Below, piece by piece: positions 1-23,518 of a stretch of 64,000 nt of DNA. Both the position numbers and the translations under genes were made by a program. Under the pieces are notes generated by a model. It saw nothing but the letters and a program-made list of their open reading frames with translations, ran no database searches and was not told the DNA's origin. Numbering within the stretch: the stretch's first letter is position 1; every line of letters starts with the position of its first letter. Where the stretch lies: the NCBI GenBank assembly GCA_033675545.1, contig JAWDGP010002514.1, positions 620,001 to 684,000 on the forward strand. The letters are read 5' to 3'. The stretch comes from Elysia crispata. Its lineage: Eukaryota > Mollusca > Gastropoda > Plakobranchidae.

Positions 1-1740
1 CCAGCCCGTCTATATTTCAACTTAAAAAAAAAAATTGGTTGTGTTGACTGTGCTTTTTTTTCTTTTATTTGTCTAATAAGATCAAACGTTCATCTTGATA
101 TCAAATTTCACTAGCCACCCATCATCAATCTTTCATGGCTAACAGCAATGCTATAGCCTAATAATGAAACAAACATGACTGTTATACCCTGTATGCATTT
201 GTAAGGGACTTGATAGCTCCAGTACCAATAACTGAGAGGTTGCTCTGAAGAGGCCATGCATCATTGGTCTAAGCATGTTAGAAAAATTTTAGTCCTGCCC
301 ACTTGATTATTCATACCTATCGCATTCTCTCCCTTTTCACATCACGGAGGCAGTGTACAGATTGTCTAGCAATGCCAATCCAAAATTTCAAAGCTGTAAC
401 ATTTACCTACTAATGATTGGAAGTTATAAAGCTTGCTCTAAAAAGAAGAAAACTTTTTAAATTTTGAGAATTGGTCCAGAAAAAAAAAATTTATGAGGAT
501 TTAAGTAATCCAAAAATGTGTATAGGTGTAAAGAGGAATAAATGGTCCAAAAAATGGACCTTTTTGGTGCTTTGTTTTTTGTTGTGACGGAAGTTAAAAC
601 CTCCTAATTTCTTTATTTAGCAATTTATATTTCCATGAAAATTGACATTTAAGTGTATTTTTTTATATAGAATCATAATTTGTCAGAGATAATTTTGACA
701 GTTTTGTTTCTAAGGGTCAATTTTTGCATAAATTAGCATAAATTACCCTCTAATCCAAACTCGCGTTCCTCTATTTAGAACGTAAAACCTCCCTAATTCC
801 TATATTTACCAAGATATTTCAATAAAATTTTGCAGGCAGAAGTATAATACATGTATCATTTAGTTTCTTACTTCGTTAAAAGAAATATAGCATTCATATG
901 CATTAGTTAATTTATGCATAAATTATCGTTTTATCATTTCTTTATGTAATTTCAGAAGTTACCACCTCCAAAATGTTATCATAAGTATCAACCAAGGTGG
1001 TTAAATTGTATTTTTGTTTTGTTTCTTAATTTTTTAAAATCAGCATGGTAAGTTTATGGATAAATTACGCTGATGGCATAAATTATCTTACATTCTACTT
1101 TTGCTATGTAGAAATAAGTGCCATAATTTGTGACCCAAACCCCTGCAGGTAGCGTTATTCTAGAGCCATCCTTGCACATCTTAATCCATTATTCGTGGTT
1201 TCAGGGCTTCCATATTTTTCAACAAGAGCTTCTTTATCCATATTGAGGATGTTAGAAAAAAAAAAAAAGGGAGAAAATTCATAGAAGCTTGCTTCAGATA
1301 CAGAGAGATAATGCAATGTTCATTGAGCGTCTCTTATCCTTCAACTTCCTACGTTCGTGGGCTTGGTACACGTACCTAATTTGAATAGTAATAATAGCGT
1401 GACTGCTCATGGAATTACCCCAGCCTCAATGAGTAAGTTATTTGAGTTACAATATTGTATTTGGTTACTGAATCAGTCATACAGAACGCTCATTTCACAT
1501 TTAACAGGATTTATCAGATCAGACTCAACGCCCAACCTCACCGCCAAGAGCTAGATCTAGATCTAGATCTCACACGAATAGTTAGAAACCACCAATTAAA
1601 TATAAGCTAACTTTGTAGATAAGATGTTATCATCATACGAAAAGCATATTTAAGAAATAATTACTCTTCATAGGTGTACAGGCACCAGCAAATGTACCAC
1701 TATTTATTTTTTTTTCTTAAAAGAAAACAAACAATTCGTT
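1..1740. other. Gene-free AT-rich stretch with degenerate repeats
   Basis: No coding region recognised. Between about 595 and 1100 a sequence recurs in diverged form roughly every 150-190 bases: an 'aaacctcc(c)taatt' segment near 594 and 782, a 'ccacctcc' variant near 961, and a 'gcataaatta' segment near 727, 914 and 1075. This looks like an old tandem or nested repeat of unknown family. A short run of AGATCT/CTAGAT units lies at about 1552-1571. Confidence 0.4.
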
Positions 1741-2400
1741 TTAAAAGCGCTCTTAGCCATGTGACGTCACAAACCAAACGACAGTTTGTGTGCTACACCA
1801 AAGGCTTAGGAGGCCGGCTCGTCTTGAACGTCAAGTGTCATTATTTTGAGAGGGTGGGTGTCTTTCAAAGACGAATACGAGCAAATACGCGGACAAAAAG
1901 TAATGTAAGTAAGTAAAAATGACACAAGAAATGTTAAAAAATTATCTGTCCAAAGACGAAAGGCGTCGTCCCAGTAGTTTTAGAGAGCAGCGAACGAAAA
2001 AAAAAAACTTCCAGAGGCCGATCAATACCGTTTTACCGCAGAAGTATAGAAGAATATCTTTTCTGATTGTACACCAAGTTTGATGGCGATACTTTATAAA
2101 ATGACGCTGTAGGTATAATTATAAAACGGCAACCGTTGCTTAATCGCAGTCCATTTTTTTGCCTAGGTCTACGGGCCGCGGCACACTGAATTTTAGCTAG
2201 AGTTGTCTAGCCTGCGGACGTCGGATTGGCATTGCTAGATTGTCCAATGGCCTTGGTGGTGGAGCGAGGCACCACAGACATAGTAATTGCTCACAAAGTT
2301 CACGGTGCGTGCATGCACACATCCACTGAGCCAATAGTAGCAGCTAGTACGAAATCTAGAATTTTCTCAGGCAGCGTTTGTGATGGGACAAAACCACAAA
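1741..2400. promoter_or_regulatory. CpG-dense segment, candidate SIRT1 promoter or first exon
   Basis: This stretch has many CpG dinucleotides, unlike the surrounding AT-rich, CpG-poor sequence. It contains a full CRE palindrome TGACGTCA at 1762-1769, a CCAAT box at 2244-2248, an inverted one at 2225-2229, and a CCGCGG core near 2177. It lies about 4.7 kb upstream of the first recognised SIRT1 coding exon. That exon begins at a splice acceptor, so at least one upstream exon must exist. The link to SIRT1 is inference; no transcription start or donor site can be fixed. Confidence 0.28.
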
Positions 2401-5400
2401 CTGTACTGTGTACGCACACTTTCATCGATGATTGGAAAAAGGCAAAGCCTTAAGTTGAGTGATCTGCAGGAGGGGTAATGGAAATAGGGTGGGCATATTG
2501 CCACACAGCATTCAATATTTATGTGTGCCTGTGAGTTTGCCGAACTTTATGTTAGCCTCTGGTAAACTTAAACAACCAATAGATGTCATTAGCCAAGTCT
2601 GTGAAACGATGTGAGGGAGGAAGGAGTAATTTGATTAAAAAACCTTTAAACTATGAAAAAAAAATAAAACATAAATGAAGAGCATAAAAATATTGAACCA
2701 AAGTTCTCTAGGCCCATCGATCAGGTTACCTTTTTGATATGCAAGGAAGGTTTCCAATAATATGGATTTTTTTTTGCAATTCCACTGGACATTTTTACAG
2801 TTGGATTTTTCTCCCGGAACTAAAATTCCCACTATAGTCATGTTCTACTGTATTACTGTCACTAGTGTTGTACTGCTCACCTCAGAGTCAAAATAATCCA
2901 TCCTTCTGAATACTCAGAATAGTTGATCTTTTCGATAATTTATTAATTGTTCTGAACTTCTGTTGTAACTACAACGGAATTTGGAAATGCATCAATAATC
3001 AACTTTCAGTTGATATATAACTTTTTTACCAATGAACCATTCTATGGCATGTTACACAAATGTGAATTGAAAATGTCCCAAATCCAAAAAGTATTCATCT
3101 TCAAAGAACATTGTATATATATAAATTATACATGAAATGAAAGGAAATGTGAAGCTGAAATAAAATCTCAAACTCTCTTGACTTAGAAAAGTTTTGTTTC
3201 CAAGAAAATTTGAAAAAAAAAATGTACCTCACCTCGCATTTGCATGTGGCAGCATGACAAGAAATCATCTTGAACAGCTCTATTTCATCACTTTTGGGGA
3301 TATTCTCATGAAAACACAAAGCATAACATACCTTTTCAAATAAACCCCATTACACCAATAATAGTGGTACAAATATGTCAAAAATATTTCTGAAAATTTC
3401 AGTAGCTGGTGTGGAGCAATAGTTTGATGTAGGCACTTCCTGTGTGTCGACAAATCAGATGCACATATTAAAAATTCCCATGTAGCTAAAAGCCCTAGAA
3501 AGAAAATTATATCAAGAGCAGTTTTCTTTCAGTAGTTTCAAAATTTTTCGAAAAATATAGCTTGAATGTTTCTATTTGTCTATATTAAACTGGAATGACA
3601 TCATAATGCTGATAGCTCTAAAACTAAAAACAATCCTCCAAAGTCTCTATCGGTGAGTGCTTACACTGAAAGTGTGCACAAGTTGACACACAGACTTTGA
3701 CACACAGGTTGAATCTAAAGCTAAATATACTTAACCAAGCTGTAAAGGCAGATTATCCTTTTAGAAATCAGTACTGCTGATGGCTCAGATTTGCATTAAA
3801 AAAAGATGGATGGAGTAATGTTTCCAGGGCCCGCAGCTGTAACATAAATTGAAAGTGTATACATCTCAATGGAGCGATGCACTGCTCATGTTCTGTCGCA
3901 GTGCTCCAACAGTTAAAAATATTGACATATCACAAAATGTCTTTTAGATCTTGATTTTTACAATCATCTCTGCAATATGTAAAAAAATGAAGCCAGAAAT
4001 CCAAATGAAATGCAAGAGCGTGCATTGAAGCCTTGGGAATCACAAAACCTTGATGTCATAGAAAGTTTGCCTCCCAAGATGTGGGTCATGGCAAGCTTAG
4101 AACTTGCCGATAATGCTAAAAACATAGCGTAGACCTTATATAATTTTTTTTTTATGGTTTGCGTTGACCTGATCTCTCTAAATAATGTAGAGCAGCCCTG
4201 TCAAACACATCAATGAAATCAGAACATTTTGTGTGTTTCTTTTTCAGATGTTGACACTGCAACAAAAAAATAGAAATACCACACCAAGCAGCATTTTCTT
4301 GTTACAGTAGTTTATTCACATCTCCAACATTGCAAATCATGTAAAATATGTTATTCAAAACTATTTGTGTTACCACTAATGGGTAAGGAAATAAGCAATT
4401 ACCTTTTCAAATGTGATTATGGAACACGCCAAATCATAACTCATAACTCTAGAAAAAAGATTTGTACTTTGTTATCTTGCTGTTATAGTGTGGCTTGATA
4501 TCTTTACGTTAACAAAGAGCCAAATTAAGTTCAGATGGCCAGTTGTAACTGAAACTAAATTTTAAGTACATTAATATGATTGATCTAGCCCTTGTACTTA
4601 GGCCCCTAAGATTGAGCAAAGCTCAGAGAGTCAATTTCTAATAAAGTAGTAACTAAGTAAGTGGCCATGAGAGCGAGAGAGACACACAGTAGAAAAAGAT
4701 GTCAATCACGTTCATTGTATTGCAATCTATGATATCTATTTCAGAGGTGGGATAGGCAAAGTCATCCACTAATAGTCTCAATCTAGGGCAGGCCTCCTTT
4801 TCTGTAGTTGTTGAAATCAAGATTGGAGATTAATTATTTCAAAACAAGAAAAATTTATGACTATCTATTTAGTGTTACCCTTTGGTTTAAACAGATCATT
4901 TAGATCAAAGGGTACCCTTTGTTTTGTCAAAGACAACTCTTGTTCGGCTGTCTGATTTATTGTCCAACCATTCAAGCACTCCACATGACATATTACTGTT
5001 GTCACACTAGACTTTTAAGACTCCTTTTCCTTTAAAATTCTAAGCCGCTCCCTGATTTTTTTACAGCTGCAAAAGAAAAACCCTTTTGTGTTTAAAGAAT
5101 AGGGTCATGTGCAAGTCTCAGTCAATGAGTCATGTGGAAGGCTTTACTTACCAAGTCCATGACAAAATGAATGGTATTGTGATAACAAATCTCTCCTTCA
5201 GAATAATCAGTTTGGTACAGTATTAATTATTACAGCCTTTTTATGAACGCATTGGTGGTAAGTTTGGAATGTCTTGCTGCCAGATGTGGCTACTGTTTCT
5301 CTTTTTGAATCTAGTAATTGATTTACTGAAATTATTGAATCCATATTGGAACAACTCCAGGATTATCCCTTAAGTTCAATGCAACTAGTATTGCAGTTGC

Positions 5401-7058
5401 TAATTAGCCAGCAATGCAATGCCCTTTTTAAAAATGGAAGTTAAAATACCCTCAATAGTCAAAGTCTATCAATGAAAAACTCTGAAAATCAGTTTATTGC
5501 ACTTCTCCTGTCCAACTTCAAGCCTATGAATTAAACAAAGGAGAATTCAAATTTTACTGCAATCTTAGCAATGCATCATATTAGGTTTTTTTAATTGTGT
5601 CTTTAACAAAGAAAAAGAAATGTATTAGATATTTCTATTGGATCTCAAGTTAATATAGTTCAAAATTCTTTGCACATACATACACAAAATGAAACATCCC
5701 TTTTCAATTGTCCCTTCTGGCTAAGTTCTTAATGATTTTAACATATGTTGGCCAATTTAATATTTTAAGCAGGACTTTTTGCAACATGGACATTTTTTTC
5801 TTTTCTCAATCTCTCCTCCTCCCTCTCTCTCTGTTTTTCTGTTTCTCCCCCTCTCTCTTGTTTTCCTCTGCCTTTCTTATCCCCTTGTTAGCTATCTGTC
5901 TCGCTATCAGTTTTAAAATTTTTTCTTCCTATTTATAGTTTTGATTTGTCTCTGCAAACTTTTCCTGCATGAAAGTTGATTGATTATCAAAGCAGAAACA
6001 ATGAAAAAAAAAAAGATGAACCAATTTATGTCCACTTGAACATTTATTATTACAAGCTGATAAAACCATTCTACAAACATCAATTTGCCTGGGCTGGGTG
6101 GGTGTTTGTATTAAATATAAATGGTCTTGCATGATCCAGATATATGCCTCCATTTATCTAATTCTACTTTGAATCTAGATATCTCTATAGTGCTTATTTT
6201 AAATACAAAATCTAGATCTAGAGCTTAAATTCTTATAAAATTCTAAGCCTAAAAGTAAAATCTATATCTTAACCCTAAAATATCTAGGCTCTAGATTTAA
6301 AATCAATGTCCAAGCAACTTTTTTTTATATTCTTTACCTAGATCATACACTATTTATGTAAATCTATCTATTCCATATGGTGTCAGATCTCCCGCAGCCT
6401 GCATTATATGCATGTTTTCAGTTTCGTTCCTGTCATCGCTGACCAGCTGTTTTTATAGGAAAAAATTCACACTCTCAATTTTTTCTTTTAGGAAAATAAT
6501 TTTTGCTTTTAATTTTCCAAAACACTGTTTTGGTGAAAAACATCACTACTCCAATCTTTAGGACAATTTATAACTTTATGCCAAATTTGACATTCCTATG
6601 TGGTCTAGAAATCTGTTAGATTGTCTTCATTTTTTGTCTAGCTCCATTGTTAATAGATATTTATAGCTGTGAACAATTTGGCTACAGCAGAAGTCTCTTT
6701 CATCCCTTTAAATTATCAAAGTGAGTCAAATCTCTTCTCCCTTACAAGAAACAAAGAACTAAAATCCAAACTCAACTACATTGATTTGCCCTTGCTTTGT
6801 TCTTTTATTGTATTCAAATACACCTAAAACTCCCAAGCAATCTTTTGAGTCAGTTATTTGCATGAAAGTGAATTTTTTTTATAAGACACCGAATTGAGGA
6901 AGAATTAGATCTGTGTAGATCTATACAGATCAAACAAAAATGGTGTCGGTCTAAAAAAAAGCAAGAAATAAGCCAAGCCAGTACTACGCCAGTCCAGCGC
7001 TAAATAGTCTTGACATAAAATATTTTCAATGTTAAAATATTTTTCCCTTAAATTTCAG
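2401..7058. other. Region without recognised genes upstream of SIRT1
   Basis: AT-rich sequence with only short chance reading frames. A cluster of TCTAGATCT-like motifs lies at about 6163-6300. It probably includes the first SIRT1 intron, because the acceptor at 7051-7058 needs an upstream exon, but I could not identify that exon. Confidence 0.4.
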
Positions 7059-7094
7059 GCCTCTGACTCATCCCTGCTCCAGCTGCTGTTCATC

Positions 7095-17874
<10,780 letters not shown>

Positions 17875-20800
17875 GTACAGAGCAACAGCAGAATAATATG
17901 AAGTTGCAGTAGTGCCTTACTGAGAATGAGTGGGGAAAATGTGTTGAAGTCTCAGGTTCTCTTTGAAGCCTTCTTAGTCTGTAAAGATTAAATTTAATCT
18001 TGTTTTCTGCTCTTTTACATCAGTTGATTTAATCTTTTAATGTTAACTTTACAGCTTTGAATATCTGTATGTTTTTCAACAAAACTTCAGGGATATTGTG
18101 AAATCATAAGTGTAATTTTTAAAACCTTTTCAATGCCATCTAAGTTTCAACAGTCCATTAAGGGCATTGAAATTGTAGTTGGTTTTATCCTATGCACAGT
18201 ATTTTATCTTATAATGCAATTTCAATATTAAGGATTTTGCCTCTAAAATTAAAATTGAGTAAGAAAAACATGTCCTTCTTGATTCTCAGAAAGAGACCTT
18301 AAAAACAAATGGCAAGATTTTTTTCCTTGTGTGTTTTTAGTGGAAAATATAATTTTAGATTCTTTGCTACAAAAGAAAATTTAATTCATCTTTTCAGTTG
18401 AATATGTAAAAAAAAAAGATTTCATTTGTAGCTCTTCATTTCATCATAATAGTAGTCCTTTAGCAATATATTTGGGAAGTTTATTTTGTATATTGTTGTG
18501 CATAATGCATGTATAGTGCTTGTTTGTTTATATTTGTTTGAAAACTGCTTTATCAAATCAGTCTCTCATCTGGCATCCATCTCCTTTTCAGCTGGCCTAT
18601 GTAAAGAGACCACAGGCCCTTTTTCATGTGACTAGTCCAGATGCTATTAGTCTTTACTTTAAATTTGAGGTTTGGAAGTAAACCATTTGTGGAACCAAAT
18701 CCATATGAATACTTTATTTTGAAGTCTCCCATATTAATCATTAGGCTGGTCAATAGTTCTAATGAGTCTAATGTAGGATATATGTATTTGGAAAGTAGGA
18801 TTAAAACTTATAAATTTTTCTGTTACTTGGAAAAGGGTGACCTCTCTTTGAATAATGTCTTGTAATTTAAGAGCTTGGAGATTTTTTTTTTTTTAAAGCA
18901 TTAATCTAAAATCAAAACTTTGTTTGTAGAAATAGCAATATTGGATTCTGAGATATTTTTCGTCTTTTTCTTAAAATAACAATACCAATTAATCAAAGAT
19001 TGTATTGTTTTTTTATATTGCACATAAGAAACCCACAGCAAAACCTTGCTTAACAAATTTGCTAGTTATGAAAAAAAACATGTTCAAAGTTGCAGCCTAT
19101 TTTATTTTAAATTTAAATACTTCATATTAAATCTATGTAAAGAGTCAATCCAGTTTATATTATATTCCCATTATTATCTTTGTAATTGTCGCTCAATTTG
19201 TATCTACTTTTTTTTTACTGTTTGCATTTGTCTTGCACAAGTGGTGCTGGAGTTGCAAATCATAAAATGACACATAGTTTTAATACTTAGATTTTATTTT
19301 TTCTTTTCCAGGAATTCTTAGCTGCAAGTGAATGTACAGGCCTAAAGTATTCTGAAGTTTCAGTAATTAGTCTTTTTGTTTGATTGAATCATTGATATTC
19401 CCCACCCACTGTAAAATCAGCTGGAGCCTCTTTTTTTAAATACATATTTAGCAATCCATCCTCATTGGGCTGGGCAGAGCAAAGAAAATGAAGCCTCAAA
19501 ATCTTAGATAGAAAGATTTAAAATAATTTTTTTTTATTGTTGATCTTATAAATTCTCACTTAATACCCACCTCATTGGAACTGCTCTCATTTTTTTTTCT
19601 TGATCCTATATACATTGTTTTCCTTGTTTTTTTTAATTTATTTTATATTGAACTACCTGTTACACCTACTGCAGCATATTTAAGTCTTTTATTTTAATTA
19701 TAACTTGGGCTCAAAGATCCTATGCCCTTTTGCATCAAAATAGCATAGAAATATTGATCCTGACTTGCCTTTAGAAGAAAGAATCGGAATAGCTTTAGTA
19801 TATTCAGCAGTATTTTTTTAAAAAAGATTTTGAACAAGTTTTTGAACAGATTACTTGATAATAAAATGGTTTTATCTTATACCTTATACTAAAATCACTT
19901 TTTAGAAATAAGATGTTTTGAGTAATTTGAAAAAATTGTTCTAACCCTCCTCTCTTATCATTAAGCTTTTCAAAAACCCCTCGATAAAGATATTCCATTT
20001 CAAGAGCATAATGTCATCCTTACCTCTGGTAGGATTCTAAATGCATGATGTATGAATTCATTTTTTTTTTAAATTAAATTTGTTTGAGGTGTTTGTGTTT
20101 GCCTATAAGTACTGCAGTATGCCCATCAGATATCCATGATACTCTTTTTTTAGCTGCTATGTTTTAACTGTTGTTACTGTATCTGTCAGCGTCAGTCTTA
20201 AGCATCACTTTGATCTTATCAAATCTCTTCCTCTTCAAGTTTCTCTAAAGCAATATGGATATATATGATTTGTGAATGTAGGCCTATTTATTTTCATTGC
20301 TTTTGCAGATTCTTTATTCATTTTATAGGGTTAATTAAAGTACGGGGTTCTTATAATTAAACGATTCAATGAGCCAAAAATTCAGTTTTCTGACTCAAAT
20401 GAAACCTTTTAGCAATAATTCAATTTTTAAATATCACATTTTGTTAAAGTAAGCACAAAAATTTTTTGATTGGACAAAGATACAATATATGCAAAAGGTT
20501 TTTATCAAATGAAATGCATAGTGTTATATAAACGACATCTGTCATCTCATTTTTTGGTCCATTTTAATAATTTTTTCAATAGTCATATCAAAATCTGAAC
20601 AGAAATAATCTGTCTCAGGAGACAAACCTTGCACAGAAAATAAATTTATGCCATGTCTTGGTTTCTTAATTTAGCGGCTAACTTTCATGTTCTCTTACTG
20701 TTTTAAGAGATGCCCTGCACTTGCTCTAAGCCTCACTCTTAATAATGTTATACTTTCAAAAGAAGGTTTCACACCAATGGGAGAAATTGTAAACATGGTA

Positions 20801-23056
20801 AAAGAGCAGATCCACATGTATGTTTTACCTTTCTCCGTTGTTCCAGGTTAATAAAAAAAGCTAGAAAGATCCTAGTCTCAAAATAATGTTGCCTCGACAC
20901 TCTTTTGCCTTATATTATTTTTAAAGTCTTACCTTTATGCCATTTATTTCTAAAGCCAGAAAAAAACTAAATTGTTTCAAGGTTACCATCTTTTTATACC
21001 AGAATAAACTGTGTGTGAGACATTTGGTTCTCTTGCAAGACATTTTTTTAAATGAGCAAGTTGGAAATGGAAGGGTAAAGGAGACCTACTTAAATTTATT
21101 GTTAATAAATAGTTAACTTAACCTATTACACTTACACGTGGGAAAAACTTTTATTAACTGTATATAAATCATTCATTGTTTTCATGCTGGTGCTTTTCTT
21201 TAACCCTTTGATGCAGAGAGAAACCTTATTGGTGTGGGAATAAGCTTATGCTGATAATGTACAAGTTTTTCTTCCACAGTACAGCAAAATATTATCTTTG
21301 TAAAACCATTAGAATACATAGTGATTTTTTTTGTACTGTAAAATATTGTACAGATACATGTGAAGCCTGATTTGAACTGTAAAATTTTACCAAAATTAAG
21401 GTTAAATATGTCACATCTATTTATCAAACCAGAAGTGCTCAATTGCTTAGTTAGGTTGACACTTTTATTGATATTGATTAATTCATTTTTTTGCTGATTT
21501 TTGTATGATTTTTACTTTTATGGCATCCACATGGAATATTGATATAATGATGATTGAACTCATGCAGAGGAAAATTTATAACAATTCTCTAAAATTTAGA
21601 GACAGAAGTTAAATTTATGAGGTCTTCAATTGAAAATTCTTTTTGAGACTGACAGAAAAAAATAGTTTTTAATTTCTTTACTCAAATCAAAAGATCAAGT
21701 TTTCAATGAATTTTTTTTATTCAGTAAAATTAATGTGTATAGTGCCACTGAAAACTTGGTGTTTGAACAAGTGGTACATGTAGATTTTAGGCTGTAACGA
21801 AAGGTTACCTATTTGTCAGTTGGGATTTTTGTCTTTTTAAGACTATACATAACATTTTATGTTAAAAGTTCCTCATTTTTCTGATAGCATTGAAAAGATG
21901 AGATAAATATCTATATAACAAGAGGTTAACAGATGTTTCCAAACATTGATTTTCTTTTGTGATAGAACATTTTAGTTTCATTTGTGATGGAGGGAAAAAA
22001 AAAACCCATTGTATTTTTTATATGTTAACAAAAATTCATGAAAATACAACTTTTTCATAAACAAAACTATCAGTAAAACCTCAGTTGCAGTTTTTTTTCT
22101 GCTTTCAAAGATTCCTTGGCCTAAGATGTATTATTTAAAAAAAACAAGAATCAGTTTTCTTTTTGAAACTCTTAGAGTTAAATCTAGGACAAAAATGGCC
22201 TCTTGCGGCAGTCTCATATTGCCGTTTTTCTAACTCTATTTTGCATATCTGTTGTAAAGATTTTAGTACTTAAAAGCTAAAAATCACTATTTGTATGAGA
22301 AGAAACGTTTCTAAAAATTTAATTCCAAATAAATTTACTACATAATGAAAGGTCCTTACAGTTCAGTAAATCTTACCCATTGCAGCCTCAAGTAAAATAT
22401 TCATAAATTTTAGGATTTTAGGTTAGAAATTTTTTGTGCTATGAAAGAGATCACTGTTAATTTTCAGAGATTTGACTTATGGATAACTAAATTCTCATTT
22501 ATGATCAACAAGGTAAAATAAGGGAGTAATTTTTCTTTTAGTCACTTTTATGGTGCAGCGACTGAAATCAGACTTTTATTATCTATGCCGACATTGATTT
22601 CCACATAAACAGCAAGATATCGATAACTTCATTATAGGGGAGGAAAAAAGGTGTACAATTCTTTGAATTAACACGTGCTTTAAGGTAAAGGCTGCTGAAA
22701 AATTATATACTACCAGTGACTTGTAAATGAGTTTAAAAAAATTTAGATTAGACTTTGTATATTCATAAGAACCTATTCCAGACGGTTCCTATTCAATCTA
22801 AGAATACTTTTTATAGAAAAATGCTGTCAATGGTTGTATGTCCATGCCTCCTGGGAAATCCTATATTGAAAATATGTACAAAAGACAGGTTCTAACTGCC
22901 GCAAAAAGCTTGATATTTATCCTTTGAAGTGCTGAAAGTATAATAGGATCAATATATATAACCCATGTCCAAACTTTTTATAAATTTATAATTTTCAGAT
23001 GTCAGTCACGAACTAAATTGTTCATTCTCCTCATAACTTATTTTCATGTAGTTGTA
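17875..23056 (+). other. SIRT1 3' UTR and downstream sequence
   Basis: Starts right after the SIRT1 stop codon. No further coding sequence recognised. Candidate polyadenylation hexamers on the plus strand are ATTAAA at 17987-17992, AATAAA at 20639-20644 and AATAAA at 20850-20855. I cannot tell which is used. The sequence is AT-rich with many T-runs and no clear repeat. Confidence 0.45.
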
Positions 23057-23518
23057 CAGTGGAAACCTCAAAAACCGAAGTCTGATTATTCGAATTTCTC
23101 ATAAACCAAATTTTTCAAGATGATAGGTTTTTTTTTTTCTGTTTGGCTTTGTTAGAATCGGACTCGTATTTCTAAGTATTTCTGATTTGATTCTCTTAAT
23201 TCGAAGTCGATACCACCTCATGAGGCATCACAAAAGTGCTACATGCATCTCTCAAGCAGCAAGCAATCCTAATCACTGCCTAAGAAAGGCTGATCAGTGC
23301 GCTAACAAATCAAGAAGGGAGCAGATGCATTATCAATTAAGTGCCAGTAGCAAATCTGTAGTGATACGGATAGCAACATGGGACGGGGAAAGGGGAGAGT
23401 TGCTCGTTGCAGGCTCAGTACACACTCACTTAATGAGTCTTAAACTCTGTTATACCCATTTTCGTAATTCGAAGATTCAATCCATTCCCATACAATTCGA
23501 ATTATGAGGTTTCCACTG
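23057..23518. mobile_element. Pogo/Tigger-type MITE between SIRT1 and the P450 gene
   Basis: The 14-base terminal inverted repeat CAGTGGAAACCTCA is perfect at both ends, and subterminal ATTCGAATT motifs occur on both sides. The left flank is TA (23055-23056). The right flank is CA, probably a mutated TA. At 462 bp with no transposase motif, it is a non-autonomous Tigger/pogo derivative. Confidence 0.8.

Noticed and set aside
2700-2853. Tigger-like right end (…TCATGTTCTACTG followed by TA)
   Set aside because: No matching left inverted repeat found upstream, so at best a truncated end.
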